DNA of 64,000 nucleotides. Source: an uncultured Gammaproteobacteria bacterium. Lineage in GTDB: Bacteria > Pseudomonadota > Gammaproteobacteria > HK1. Positions within the stretch are counted from its first letter, which is position 1, and each line of letters begins with the position of its first letter. Location: contig CAMYJH010000012.1 of NCBI GenBank assembly GCA_947258715.1, positions 1 through 64,000 on the forward strand, given 5' to 3'. The position numbers and the translations under genes were made by a program. Below the pieces are notes generated by a model. It ran no database searches, was not told the origin of the DNA, and was given only the letters and a program-made list of their open reading frames with translations. This document shows, one piece after another, positions 1-9,328 of the stretch.

Positions 1-46
1 TGACCGCACACGCTTGGGCGGTTGGAAAAAGGGCGCACGAATAGCC

Positions 47-1825
47 ATGACTTCGGAGCACTTGCCGCGCAGGCTTGCAGCGATTTTCTATGCGGACGTG
101 GCGGGCTATAGCCGGTTGACGGGGGCGGACGAAGATGCCATCCACCGGACCTTGAGCACCTACCTGGATCAGATCTCCGCGACGGTCGATGAGCACCGCG
201 GCACGGTGATGCATTACGCTGGCGACGCCGTTTTAGCCAGATTCGATGCGGTGCTGGACGCGCTCCGATGCGCCGCCTCGGTTCAAAACGAGCTCGCCTC
301 CCGCAATCGGGATCTGCCCGAGGAGCGCAGACTCGAGTTTCGCATCGGCCTCAACCTCGGCGACGTGATCGAGGACCGCGGGGATATCTACGGCGACGGC
401 GTCAACGTGGCCGCCAGGCTCGAAGCCCTCGCCGATCCCGGCGGTATCTGCATCTCGGAGTCCGTGCGCACCGCTGTGGGCGGGCGACTGGCGCTAGGTT
501 ATGAATCTCTCGGCGAGCAACGGGTAAAGAATATCGCCGAGCCAGTAAAAGCTTTCAAGGTGCTACTCGAAGGCACGGCCGAGACGAAGGCGGAGATGCC
601 AGGCCCCGAATCTCCCACTCTCGAGCGGCCCGATAAGCCCGCCATCGCGGTGCTGCCCTTCGATAACTTGAGCGCCGATGCGGAGCAGGAGTATTTCGCC
701 GACGGCGTCACTGAAGACATCATCACGGCGCTGTCCAACGTGCAGTCGTTCTTCGTGATCGCGCGTAATTCCACCTTTACTTATAAGGGCAAGCCTGTGG
801 ACGTAAAGCGGGTGGGACGCGAGCTCGGTGTGCACTACGTCATGGAGGGCAGCGTGCGCAAAGCGGGACAGCGGGTGCGGGTCACGGCCCAGCTTCTGGA
901 CGCCACTAATGGCCAGCACCTCTGGGCGGATCGCTACGACGGCGCCCTGGACGACATTTTTGATCTCCAGGATCAGATCACCGCCACTGTGGTGGGCGCC
1001 ATCGAGCCGCATCTCAACCGGGCTGAATTCGAACGCGTCAAGCAGAAGCGCCCGGACAGCCTCGACGCCTATAACCTCACCCTTCGCGGTCTTCAGGCTA
1101 TGAACGAGCTCACGCCCGAAGGCGGCTCAAAGGCGCTCGAGCTCTTTCATAAGGCGATAGAAGCGGATCCCCACTATGCGCGGGCCTATGTCTGTGCTTC
1201 GTGGTGTTACCGCCGCCACGTTCAGCTCCGGGGCATGACGCTCTCGGACCATGAAAAGAACGAGTGCATCCGGCTGGCTGATGCCGCGCTCAAGGCCGAT
1301 GATACGGACCCCTATGTGCTGTGGCAGGTGGCCATGACAAGAATGCTGGTCGAGCGAGATTTCGACTCTGCTGCCTCATTGATTGAGCAATCTCTCGCCG
1401 TCAATGCCAACTCGACACGGGCATGGAGCACGAGCGGTTATTTACGATGCCTCTTGGGCGAACCCGACGCCGCCATCGAGAGCGCCGAGCGCGCGATTCG
1501 ATTGAGCCCCCTGGATCCGTCCATGTGGGTGCCCCAAGGCCTCATCGCCAACGCCAAGATGCAGCTCGGCGACTACGAGGCGGCGGTGTCGTTCGCGCGT
1601 AAATCCATCCGCCTGCATCGCTACAATCTACCCGTCTATCACGTGCTCGCTGCAGGCTATGCACAGCTCGGCCAGACGGACGAGGCCCGCGAGACCTTGC
1701 GCCAGCTGCTCGAGCTCGAACCGGATCTGACAATCTCGCGGCTTAAGCAGATCTATCCGGTGGCGCGCTATAAAAACCTGAGCAGCCTGCTCGATGGCCT
1801 GCGCAAAGCGGGGCTTGGGGATTGA
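47..1825 (+). CDS. Class III adenylate/guanylate cyclase with TolB/FlgO-like and TPR domains
   Basis: A 592-residue protein. Residues about 8-165 form a class III nucleotide cyclase domain: the two metal Asp are in FYADVAGYS and AGDAV, and the transition-state Asn/Arg in GVNVAARLEAL. The position that is often Lys before the AGD motif is His (VMHYAGD), so substrate choice (ATP or GTP) cannot be assumed. Residues about 195-335 match the TolB-N/FlgO-like module common in this family (IAVLPFDNLS, YFADGVTEDI). The remainder is a run of TPR helices. The ATG at 47 is preferred over an upstream TTG at 14, because the conserved cyclase fold begins soon after it. No transmembrane segment is seen, so it is probably cytosolic. 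The stop overlaps the start of the next gene by 4 bp, suggesting coupling. The family is known from rhizobia and other Proteobacteria, with mostly unknown roles. Confidence 0.88.
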   Translation: MTSEHLPRRLAAIFYADVAGYSRLTGADEDAIHRTLSTYLDQISATVDEHRGTVMHYAGDAVLARFDAVLDALRCAASVQNELASRNRDLPEERRLEFRIGLNLGDVIEDRGDIYGDGVNVAARLEALADPGGICISESVRTAVGGRLALGYESLGEQRVKNIAEPVKAFKVLLEGTAETKAEMPGPESPTLERPDKPAIAVLPFDNLSADAEQEYFADGVTEDIITALSNVQSFFVIARNSTFTYKGKPVDVKRVGRELGVHYVMEGSVRKAGQRVRVTAQLLDATNGQHLWADRYDGALDDIFDLQDQITATVVGAIEPHLNRAEFERVKQKRPDSLDAYNLTLRGLQAMNELTPEGGSKALELFHKAIEADPHYARAYVCASWCYRRHVQLRGMTLSDHEKNECIRLADAALKADDTDPYVLWQVAMTRMLVERDFDSAASLIEQSLAVNANSTRAWSTSGYLRCLLGEPDAAIESAERAIRLSPLDPSMWVPQGLIANAKMQLGDYEAAVSFARKSIRLHRYNLPVYHVLAAGYAQLGQTDEARETLRQLLELEPDLTISRLKQIYPVARYKNLSSLLDGLRKAGLGD

Positions 1826-2625
1826 ACGCGGCGTTGCCCAGCTACGAAACTTACGCCATCAAGTACGGCGAGCGCACGGGGACCCGAGGCGGCGTATTCG
1901 TCTACGGCGATCCCCACGACGCGCCCATGCCCATGGACTATTTCGTCTGGGCCATACGTAACGACGATCGCGTGATCGTTGTCGACGTCGGTTTTGGCCG
2001 GGATGAAGGTGAGCGCCGGGGACGCAGTTTTCTGCGCTGCCCGACCCATGGGCTCGAGCTCATCGGTATCGACGCCAAAGATGTCGAAGATGTCATCATC
2101 ACCCACATGCACTACGACCACGCAGGAAACCTGGAGAAGTTTCCCAAGGCGCGGTTTCATATCCAGGATGAAGAGCTCGCCTATGTCACCGGCCGGGCGA
2201 TGACACATCATGTACTGCGGCGGTCCTTTGCCCTCGAAGACGTGACCCACATGGTTGAGCTGGTTTACGAAGACCGGGTGGTGTTTCACCGGGGAGACGA
2301 CGAGATCGCTCCCGGGATCAGCGTGCACCGCATCGCCGGTCACACCAGGGGTCTGCAGTGCGTGCGGGTAAATACCGGGCGCGGGCGGGTCGTGGTCGCC
2401 TCGGATGCCGCCCACTACTATGAAAATCTCGAAAAAGAGACGCCTTTCGCAACCCTCGAGAATATGTACCTGATGTTGGAGGGCTATCGCCGGGTGCGAG
2501 CCCTCGCCGACTCCGATTCCCATCTCGTTCCGGGTCACGATCCGAAAGTGCTTGAACGCCACCCGCCACCGTCCAAGGCGCTTCAAGGCATCGTCGCCAG
2601 GCTGGATGTCGCGCCTCTCGCCTGA
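1822..2625 (+). CDS. Metallo-beta-lactamase-fold hydrolase, AHL-lactonase-like
   Basis: A 267-residue MBL-fold protein. The metal site HMHYDHAG (His95, His97, Asp99, His100) is intact. It is followed by later ligands in IAGHTRG, a SDAAHY segment and VPGHDP, the order seen in N-acyl homoserine lactonase-like and related lactonase/hydrolase families. The TTG start overlaps the cyclase stop (4-bp overlap), the best evidence that the two are co-translated. There is no signal peptide. The substrate cannot be told from sequence: lactone, ester or thioester hydrolysis are all possible. The lactonase label rests on general resemblance (about 270 aa, HxHxDH). Fold is confident, substrate is not. Confidence 0.85.
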   Translation: MNAALPSYETYAIKYGERTGTRGGVFVYGDPHDAPMPMDYFVWAIRNDDRVIVVDVGFGRDEGERRGRSFLRCPTHGLELIGIDAKDVEDVIITHMHYDHAGNLEKFPKARFHIQDEELAYVTGRAMTHHVLRRSFALEDVTHMVELVYEDRVVFHRGDDEIAPGISVHRIAGHTRGLQCVRVNTGRGRVVVASDAAHYYENLEKETPFATLENMYLMLEGYRRVRALADSDSHLVPGHDPKVLERHPPPSKALQGIVARLDVAPLA

Positions 2626-2830
2626 TCGCGGGTCCTCCGCGCACAGCGTTTAATTCTCCAAACGAGCTTAAGTTGGCGGCTCAACGGCCGTTAAAAATGA
2701 GTGGCCGGCGCGTTGACCGGCGCTAAGGCGATGGGGCCCGCGCCGCCGCTGGGGCCGGGTAGCCGAGGCACGAAAACCCGGAGCCGAGAACGTTTCTTTG
2801 GGAACAAGTTTCCATGTCCAGTCCGTTCGC

Positions 2831-2935
2831 CTTTACCAGATCTTGTGGCTCTGCTCGTTTCAAGGATTGCTTAGGGTTCTCTGGTCTCAGGACCGTACGG
2901 CGTTTGCCCACGGTAGGACGGCACTTCTGGTAAAG
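2831..2935. repeat. Perfect 10-bp inverted repeat in a 480-bp non-coding gap
   Basis: The gap 2626-3107 has no convincing gene. It holds CTTTACCAGA at 2831-2840 and its exact reverse complement TCTGGTAAAG at 2926-2935, 85 bp apart, with the palindrome CCGTACGG between them. It could be the closing stem of a structured leader RNA upstream of the binding-protein/GGDEF-EAL genes, or the ends of a tiny relic element. I do not see a GEMM (c-di-GMP riboswitch) consensus. Confidence 0.4.
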
Positions 2936-3107
2936 GATCCATGAGGAATCCTCGGGTGATCTCCAGTGTGTTGTGCCGCGCACTACGGCGGCAGGGCGCT
3001 GTCGCCTGAGCGGCAATTTTGTGCGGAAGATTCATCTCATCGGGCTGGCCAAGTGCCGGTCACTGGGACGCTTCAATTAAGGTCTAGGGCAGCTCGGGCT
3101 GACAACG

Positions 3108-4100
3108 GTGAAGTTCGCTGAGTTAAAACATCGATGCGGGGGCTTCGTGCTGAATTCAGCCGTGCTCGTCGTCGGCGCCAGCATGCTGCTCACCTCGGGT
3201 GCCGCAACAGCGAGCAAATGCCTGTTCGTGTCGTCCTACCACAAGGGCTACGCCTGGTCCGATGGGGTCGAGCGGGGACTGAGATCGGTGCTCGAGGGCA
3301 AATGCGAGCTACGCCAGTTCGACATGGACACCAAGCGCAACAAGTCAACCGAGCACAAGGTCCAGAGTGCGCTGAAAGCAAAAGAGATCATCGAGTCCTG
3401 GAAGCCGGACATCGTAATTACTGCTGACGACAATGCCGCTAAGTACCTGATCCAGGCTCATTACAAGGACTCTGACGTTCCCTTTGTTTTCAACGGCGTC
3501 AACTGGACCGCTGAGGAGTACGGCTTTCCCTATTCCAACGTCACCGGCATGGTGGAAGTGGCGCCTATTCGCGACATGCTGGAAACCGCCGCGCGAATTG
3601 CAGCCCCAGGCCGGCAGGCTTTCTACCTGGGCGCAAATACTCTGACCGAAGAGAAGAACCTACGCCGAGTCAAAGACGCCGCCAGCGAGCTCGGCATTCA
3701 GCTCGACAGCCGGCTCGCTTCGACGTCAAGCGAATGGATAGACGCCTTTAAAAGGGCGCAGAGCTACGACTTTGTCGTTCTTGGCAGCAACTCCGGCATC
3801 AATGACTGGAACAAAAGGCGGATCGTCGATTCTGTGGCCAGGTATTCGAGACGCCTTACGGTCACCAGTCACGGGTGGATGATGCCATACGCCATGTTCG
3901 GCATGACCAAGGTGCCCGAAGAACACGGGGAATGGAGCGGCCAGGTAGCGCTCGCCATTCTCGAAGGGGCAAAGCCTGAAGAGATCCCCATAATCTCGAA
4001 CCGCAAATGTGACCTCTGGTCCAATGAGCCCTTGCTCCAAGCGGCGGGGGTGCAGTTGCCCAAGGCACTCAAACACAAGGCCAAAAGGATTCGCAACTAA
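3108..4100 (+). CDS. Periplasmic ABC_sub_bind-like solute-binding protein (module 1)
   Basis: A 330-residue protein with an N-terminal signal peptide (hydrophobic stretch about residues 14-34, likely cleaved near the ATAS segment). The body resembles the ABC-type substrate-binding family PF04392: it opens with LFVSSYHKGY, continues with a DIVITADDNAAKYL segment and then PFVFNGVNW. The GTG start at 3108 is the only one that keeps the signal peptide. No permease or ATPase gene lies nearby. Instead the next gene, 13 bp downstream, is a membrane GGDEF-EAL protein. It therefore probably acts as a periplasmic ligand sensor rather than in transport, as NspS does with MbaA in Vibrio cholerae. A second binding protein with the same opening segment (VVSSYHREYLWS) and layout lies at 55962-57083. 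The ligand is unknown. Confidence 0.82.
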   Translation: MKFAELKHRCGGFVLNSAVLVVGASMLLTSGAATASKCLFVSSYHKGYAWSDGVERGLRSVLEGKCELRQFDMDTKRNKSTEHKVQSALKAKEIIESWKPDIVITADDNAAKYLIQAHYKDSDVPFVFNGVNWTAEEYGFPYSNVTGMVEVAPIRDMLETAARIAAPGRQAFYLGANTLTEEKNLRRVKDAASELGIQLDSRLASTSSEWIDAFKRAQSYDFVVLGSNSGINDWNKRRIVDSVARYSRRLTVTSHGWMMPYAMFGMTKVPEEHGEWSGQVALAILEGAKPEEIPIISNRKCDLWSNEPLLQAAGVQLPKALKHKAKRIRN

Positions 4101-4113
4101 GCGAAGCTGCGTC

Positions 4114-6897
4114 ATGGGTCTCCGATCACGTCAGGCCGTCTTCAGCAACTGGGAAAGGCTTGCTCTGTGGGCGGCTGGCATCCTGCTCGTCTTCGGCGTC
4201 GCCACCCTGGTGAAGCACGCTGGACTACAAAACGCTCAGCAACGCTTGGACGCCCAATTCGATGCCATCTATCAGGAGATTTCGGGGCATTTGGGCAGCG
4301 GCGACATCGTGCTCAATTCGCTGGTCAGCCTTTATCAGGCGAGCGATGAGTTGAGCACCACGGAGCTTAGCTCTATCTCCCAAGAGTTGCTGACTGAATA
4401 CCCCTACGTCTCCAGCGTAGCTTTCCTCACCCTGGTACGTGCGGAAGACCGGACGTCTTTCGAACAGTCAATGCGGCGCGAGGGTTACATGAACTTCCGC
4501 ATCCGATCGAGTGCATCCGGCAACGACGATGACCATATGGAGCTGCCGCGGTCCCGATACATGCCGGTGAGTTTTCTGGAGCCATTGACTCCGGATAGCG
4601 TGCGCTTTGTCGGAAGGGACCTGCTTGCCGATGCGAAGTTTCGCCGCACGCTGAGGCAGGCGGTGGAATCCGGCAGGCGTGTGATGACCGCATCCAGGCT
4701 GCTCTCCGGAGGGATGACGGAGTATTTGCTTGTACGTGCCACCTACTTTGGGCACTTCCGGCCGCAAGACGTGAATGCCCGCCACGAGCAGCTGAGCGGC
4801 GCTTTTGCGCTGACTCTCGACGTGGAAAGCATCCTCAAGAGCTTGCAGTCGCGATATCCCGACACCGGAATTCTGCTGCGTCCCGTGAATCCGGTCCAAG
4901 AGAACGATGCGCTCAAATTCGAGTCCGAGGGGTGGGCCACGATATCCAGGCCCAGGGGCATGTTGCCCACGCTTTCCTCGTCGCAACGCATTCGTATTCA
5001 CGACATTGATATCGAAATCGAAACCCGCTCCCACGCGAGCTTGAGCGACCTCGACCTGATATTCAGCATCGTGATCATGACCCTGGTGCTGGTCGTTTCA
5101 CTGTTCTTCTTCCTTTCGTTGCGCCACCAGCGAATTACGCGCCTCACCGAACACCGGTCGCGGAACCGGATATTGCACGAGAGGGAGCGAGCGGAGGTCA
5201 CTCTGGCCTCTATCAGCGACGGCGTAATCACTACGGATGATGCAGACCGTGTTCAGTACATGAATCCGGTAGCAGAGCAACTTACAGGATTGCTCAGCTT
5301 CGAGGTTCGAGGCAAGCATATTGATGAGGTAATCAATCTCCTGGACGAAAAGACCAAATGGTCAGTACGGGACATCACGCAAAGGAGCGGTGCGGCTCCG
5401 TTCGAAAAAGGCAATAACCTGCTTCTGCTGCGCCATGACGGGCGCGCGATCTCGGTGCACCATAGAGTGTCGCCGCTGCGTGACCGCGACGGTACCGAGT
5501 GGGGCGCCGCCATAGTCATTCGTGACGTGAGCCGGGAGCGCGAGCTCGAGCGGGAACTGAGCTATCAGGCGAGCCATGACTCGCTTACCGGGCTGTTTAA
5601 CCGTCGCATGTTCGAACAGCGGCTTCTGCGTCTCGTAGGCAGCGTCAACGGCGAGGGCGCGGAGCACGCGCTTTGCTACATGGATCTGGATCAGTTCAAG
5701 GTCATCAACGATACCTGCGGTCATCTTGCCGGGGACGAACTTTTGCGCCAGCTTGGTCGAATGCTCATGAAGCAGGTGAGGAAGCGCGATACTATCGCAA
5801 GATTGGGTGGGGACGAGTTCGGCGTGCTGATCGAGCATTGCACTCTTAGTGAAGCCACGGCAGTTGCGGAAGATTTACGTATTGCCGTCGAGGAATTCCG
5901 CTTCGTTTTCGACGGAAAAAGCTTCAATCTTGGCGTCAGTATCGGTTTGGTGCCCATTGACTCATCGAGCACAGGCATCGCCGACGTGTTGAGTGCAGCC
6001 GACGGGGCCTGCTATACGGCTAAGGAAAAGGGGCGAAATCGAATCCACGTCTTTCGCTACGATGACACCGAGCTCAAGCGCCGCCACACGGAAATGAAGT
6101 GGGTAGTGGAGATTCAGCGTGCCATCGAGGAGAAGCGGATGAACTTGTGGTATCAACCCATCGTCCCGGTGGCCGACGGCGTTTTGCATGGACACTACGA
6201 GCTGCTGCTCAGAATGATTGACGAGCGCGGAAATATGATTCCACCCGGCGCATTCCTGCCGGCGGTTGAGAGATACGATCTTTCGGATAAGGTGGACCGC
6301 TGGGTGGTCGAGACGGCGTTTCAGTGGCTGGTGAACCACCCGCGCGAGTTGGGAAGTCCCACAGTGTGTTCGATCAATCTTTCCGGGCATTCTCTCGATG
6401 ATGACGCATTTCTGGATTTCGTCTTTCAGAGCCTCAGGCGCTTTCGTATGCCGCCACGCAAGATCTGTTTCGAGGTCACGGAAACCGCGGCGGTGGCAAA
6501 TCTAAGCACGGCGACGAATTTTATCTCCAGGCTTCGGAAGCAAGGGTGCCTGTTCGCTCTCGATGATTTTGGCACCGGATTGTCTTCTTTCGGTTACTTG
6601 AAGAGTCTGCCGGTGGACTTTTTGAAGATCGACGGCATGTTCGTCAGGGATATAGCCAACAACCCAATAGACAGGGCAATGGTGCGATCGGTAAACGAAA
6701 TCGGCCATGTCATGGGCAAAAAGACTATTGCCGAGTTCGTGGAAAACGATGAGACACTAAACGTTCTGCGAGAGATCGGCGTTGATTACGCGCAGGGCTA
6801 CGGCATTGGCCGTCCGCGCCCTCTTGAAGACTTCAACTATCGCAAGCGTGGCCCAGAACCGGCTCCTCTGCCTCGGGCAGCCAGCGGCTCCGATTGA
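4114..6897 (+). CDS. CHASE-PAS-GGDEF-EAL membrane c-di-GMP enzyme (module 1)
   Basis: A 927-residue protein, taking ATG 4114 since upstream codons overlap the preceding gene in another frame. Order: TM1 (about 12-31), periplasmic CHASE-like sensor (about 50-300), TM2 (about 313-335), PAS (about 360-478), GGDEF (about 486-650), EAL (about 660-912). The diguanylate cyclase motif is intact (ARLGGDEFG), with an RxxD inhibitory site (RKRD) five residues before it. The phosphodiesterase half keeps ELL for EAL, ETAAV, DDFGTG, LKIDG and the AQGYG segment, so both activities are possible. It sits 13 bp after a periplasmic binding protein gene, which is probably its ligand partner. The GGDEF-EAL half is very like that of 51821-55948. 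Confidence 0.9.
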   Translation: MGLRSRQAVFSNWERLALWAAGILLVFGVATLVKHAGLQNAQQRLDAQFDAIYQEISGHLGSGDIVLNSLVSLYQASDELSTTELSSISQELLTEYPYVSSVAFLTLVRAEDRTSFEQSMRREGYMNFRIRSSASGNDDDHMELPRSRYMPVSFLEPLTPDSVRFVGRDLLADAKFRRTLRQAVESGRRVMTASRLLSGGMTEYLLVRATYFGHFRPQDVNARHEQLSGAFALTLDVESILKSLQSRYPDTGILLRPVNPVQENDALKFESEGWATISRPRGMLPTLSSSQRIRIHDIDIEIETRSHASLSDLDLIFSIVIMTLVLVVSLFFFLSLRHQRITRLTEHRSRNRILHERERAEVTLASISDGVITTDDADRVQYMNPVAEQLTGLLSFEVRGKHIDEVINLLDEKTKWSVRDITQRSGAAPFEKGNNLLLLRHDGRAISVHHRVSPLRDRDGTEWGAAIVIRDVSRERELERELSYQASHDSLTGLFNRRMFEQRLLRLVGSVNGEGAEHALCYMDLDQFKVINDTCGHLAGDELLRQLGRMLMKQVRKRDTIARLGGDEFGVLIEHCTLSEATAVAEDLRIAVEEFRFVFDGKSFNLGVSIGLVPIDSSSTGIADVLSAADGACYTAKEKGRNRIHVFRYDDTELKRRHTEMKWVVEIQRAIEEKRMNLWYQPIVPVADGVLHGHYELLLRMIDERGNMIPPGAFLPAVERYDLSDKVDRWVVETAFQWLVNHPRELGSPTVCSINLSGHSLDDDAFLDFVFQSLRRFRMPPRKICFEVTETAAVANLSTATNFISRLRKQGCLFALDDFGTGLSSFGYLKSLPVDFLKIDGMFVRDIANNPIDRAMVRSVNEIGHVMGKKTIAEFVENDETLNVLREIGVDYAQGYGIGRPRPLEDFNYRKRGPEPAPLPRAASGSD

Positions 6898-7027
6898 AGT
6901 CCGACTCTGCCAACGGCCAATAACTATTTGTCGTGATTGTATTCGAAGGTATCGAAGCCGAAGGCGGGCAGGATTGATTGAAAAATTGCGGTTGAGCGAG
7001 ATCCTTCACCGAAATCGCCGCCCAGTT

Positions 7028-8152
7028 TCATCTGGGTCTACAATCGCCCCGACGCACGCAGTTCCGGCCGTCGTGTTTGGCTTTATAAAGCGCCGCGTCC
7101 GCTGCCGCTAAAAGATCGTCTCCTACCCGCTCCAAATTCGCGACATCCGGGGCTGGAATAACGCTCGCAACCCCGACTGACACCGAAACCCTGACCTGTT
7201 GCTCATCGCTCAATTCGATTGGCGTGCGCGATATGGTTTCGCGAATCCGCTCTCCAAGTTTCGCCGCAACTTCTGCGGATGTTCCGGGCAGCAGCACCGC
7301 GAATTCTTCGCCACCGAACCGGGCGCCGACGTCATTGGCCCGGATCTGAGTATCGACCCTTCGGGCGATTTCGCGCAGCACGCTATCGCCCGCCAAATGA
7401 CCGTACTCGTCGTTGATGCGCTTGAAACGATCCGCATCGAGGATCAGACACGCCAGCGGTGTTTGGCTTCGATGAGCGCTGGCGAGCTCACCGCGCAGTC
7501 GGTCCTGGAGATAGCGTCGGTTGTGCATTCCGGTAAGCACATCGGTGATACCGCTGCGTACCAAACGCGCGCGGTTGACCGCATTCTCCAGGCAAAACGA
7601 GGCAATGGTTGCCAGGTGATGAAGAAAGTCCGTCGCGTGCTGTTGCGTGAAGCGTTTTGAATCCGTACTGCCAAAATTGAGACTGCCTACGAGCTTCTGC
7701 TGCCGAAGCAGCGGCATCAGCGCGACGCTTCCGAGTCTGTCCGCCTGAGGGAAAAGGTGCCGGTGACTGCCGCGCTTGTAAGGCCCAAGTCTCGGCTGGG
7801 TGAAGGCGCCGGCCTCGTTCACGAGATCATTCATCGCGTCAACGAACCGGAGCCCGAGTACGCTGTCCGGTCTTAGATCGTCGTTCCACAGCAAATTGCG
7901 CACTTCGTTGTAGGGGTCACATATCACCAGACTGACGGCCTCGAGCCGATAAGAATCTTCGAGACCCTTGGTGAGCAGAAGCAGCAGCGTATCGAGCGAT
8001 TCCGCTTCCAGCAGTTTCATTTCCCGCTCCTGCGAGCTTTTTAATATGGCTTCATTCTTGACTGCTTCCTCGGTGAGCGCAGCCAGGCGCTGCTCCAGCT
8101 CGCCGACTCTGCTTTCGAGATCCATCTCAGCAACGAAATCACGTTGACTCAT
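7028..8152 (-). CDS. GAF/DUF484-like diguanylate cyclase
   Basis: A 374-residue soluble protein. It has an N-terminal coiled-coil segment (about 10-50), a GAF/DUF484-like region (about 50-195) and a C-terminal GGDEF domain (about 205-365). The active site is GGEEF (RFGGEEFAVLL, near residue 278). An I-site RAND five residues upstream predicts product inhibition. No transmembrane segment is present, so it would make c-di-GMP in the cytosol in response to an intracellular cue. It is convergent with the GGDEF-EAL gene. Function is confident, signal unknown. Confidence 0.88.
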   Translation of the reverse strand: MSQRDFVAEMDLESRVGELEQRLAALTEEAVKNEAILKSSQEREMKLLEAESLDTLLLLLTKGLEDSYRLEAVSLVICDPYNEVRNLLWNDDLRPDSVLGLRFVDAMNDLVNEAGAFTQPRLGPYKRGSHRHLFPQADRLGSVALMPLLRQQKLVGSLNFGSTDSKRFTQQHATDFLHHLATIASFCLENAVNRARLVRSGITDVLTGMHNRRYLQDRLRGELASAHRSQTPLACLILDADRFKRINDEYGHLAGDSVLREIARRVDTQIRANDVGARFGGEEFAVLLPGTSAEVAAKLGERIRETISRTPIELSDEQQVRVSVSVGVASVIPAPDVANLERVGDDLLAAADAALYKAKHDGRNCVRRGDCRPR

Positions 8153-8224
8153 GCCTTAAACGTAGCAGAAAGTTCTGCCATGCTCGTGGCGCGATGGGAG
8201 AAGGAAGCGGGTAGGAATGGAACG

Positions 8225-8254
8225 AAAAAACGTCGCTACGGCGGCGTCGCCGTA
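8225..8254 (-). terminator. Probable intrinsic terminator after the methyltransferase gene
   Basis: Read on the minus strand, a 7-bp stem TACGGCG/CGCCGTA (8237-8254, 4-nt loop) is followed after a few bases by six T residues (8225-8230). It lies 70 bp beyond the stop of the minus-strand methyltransferase gene. The short gap between stem and T run lowers confidence. Confidence 0.45.
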
Positions 8255-8324
8255 TGAGCTTCATGAATCGCAGATCAGGGTAGCGAAGAACAGGCGAAAG
8301 AAACGGGTCGACGCAAGATCTGGA

Positions 8325-8936
8325 TCAGGCGTGTTCCGGCTGAGCTGAGTCTTTTTGCCAGCGGTAGACTCGCATCGGCGGGATATTCAGAAGCTCCACC
8401 GAAACCTGGGCCGGGCCGAATATAGGTCGGCTCAAACTCTCCACCCGGTCGCGCAGCTGATAGGCGACAAAACGCCCCTCAGGCGCCAGAACATCGAAAA
8501 CGGATCGAAGAATTTTCTCGCCAACGTCGCGCCTGAGAGTTGAAAACGGTATTCCCGAAAGCACCACGTCGGGCGCGTCAAGGTTATATTTCTCGATGGC
8601 TTGCTTCAGATTCAGCGCGTTACCCGCGTGCACGATCAGTCGCGGGTCGTCGATTTTTCGCAGGATTGGCAAAAAGTCTGGGTTGATTTCAATCGCGACC
8701 AGCTTTGCGTCGGGCCTCATGGCCTCGAGCAGCTTGCGCGTGGTTCCCCCGGTCCCGGGTCCGAGCTCGACCACGGTGCGCGCTTGGGCGACCTGGGTGA
8801 TCTCTACCAGGCGTTGTTCCAGAAACCTGGAACTCGGAATGACCGATCCCACCTGCTGGGGTTCCTTTAAGAATCCCTGCAGAAACGCAATGCGATCATC
8901 CTGGGACTTGGGCCGCTTATTGTTTTTTTGTTTCAT
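8325..8936 (-). CDS. Class I SAM-dependent methyltransferase, phospholipid N-methyltransferase-like
   Basis: A 203-residue protein with SAM motif I (VVELGPGTGG), an acidic post-I strand (VAIEINPDF) and a DVVLSGIPFS segment. This is the pattern of small bacterial PmtA-like phosphatidylethanolamine N-methyltransferases and rRNA-adenine-dimethylase-like proteins. The N-terminus is basic and carries the QGFLKEPQQVGSVIPSS segment typical of that family. If it is PmtA, it would methylate PE towards phosphatidylcholine, at the inner membrane face. The exact substrate is an inference from family resemblance. Confidence 0.75.
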   Translation of the reverse strand: MKQKNNKRPKSQDDRIAFLQGFLKEPQQVGSVIPSSRFLEQRLVEITQVAQARTVVELGPGTGGTTRKLLEAMRPDAKLVAIEINPDFLPILRKIDDPRLIVHAGNALNLKQAIEKYNLDAPDVVLSGIPFSTLRRDVGEKILRSVFDVLAPEGRFVAYQLRDRVESLSRPIFGPAQVSVELLNIPPMRVYRWQKDSAQPEHA

Positions 8937-9328
8937 GGTTTTGTCGTTTAGCGGAACGCATAGTCTACCGCTTTCCCCGCCGCGCTGGACCAGCGGAGGT
9001 AGAATCCACGCTCCCTTTTACCCCCCAAAAGCGGTCCGTAAGGGAATATTTACCTCAAGTTGAGGACTAAAAAAAGCCGAACGAAGGGGGTTTGTCTCAA
9101 GCGATGGTGAAATCCCCATCCGGTTGCGAAGGTTGGGAGCTCCAACAGCCCCCGCTTAACGCAAAAACGCCGCTGGCAAATCAGGTCGTTAGGCCAGAAT
9201 TCGAACCCGCAGCCATCAACGCGGCCCGAGTACCAGCGGCGATGATCCGGCGTGCGCTGGACGGAATCGGACTCAAACCGATACCTGGGCCTCGGCGAGC
9301 TTTTTTACCGGCCCGATCGAGGCGAGCA
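8937..9328. other. Intergenic region without a supported gene
   Basis: About 390 bp between two minus-strand genes. It contains T-arm-like words on the minus strand, e.g. a 5-bp stem enclosing TTTGAGT near 9270-9286, but no matching acceptor or anticodon stem, so no tRNA is called. A 147-codon open frame here (plus strand, 9092-9535) runs antisense into the amidohydrolase and does not look like a protein family. Confidence 0.5.

Noticed and set aside
2723..3016. 97-codon minus-strand frame in the first long gap
   Set aside because: Composition is Arg/Pro-rich in the style of a shadow frame and there is no ribosome-binding site or known motif.
2626..3107. A c-di-GMP riboswitch ahead of the binding-protein/GGDEF-EAL genes
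   Set aside because: No GEMM core words (such as the conserved tetraloop receptor and GGRCAAA-like segments) were found; only an inverted repeat is present.
9190..9290. tRNA-like T-arm words on the minus strand (a GGTTCGAAT-like loop and a stem around TTTGAGT)
   Set aside because: No 7-bp acceptor stem or anticodon arm could be built around either one.
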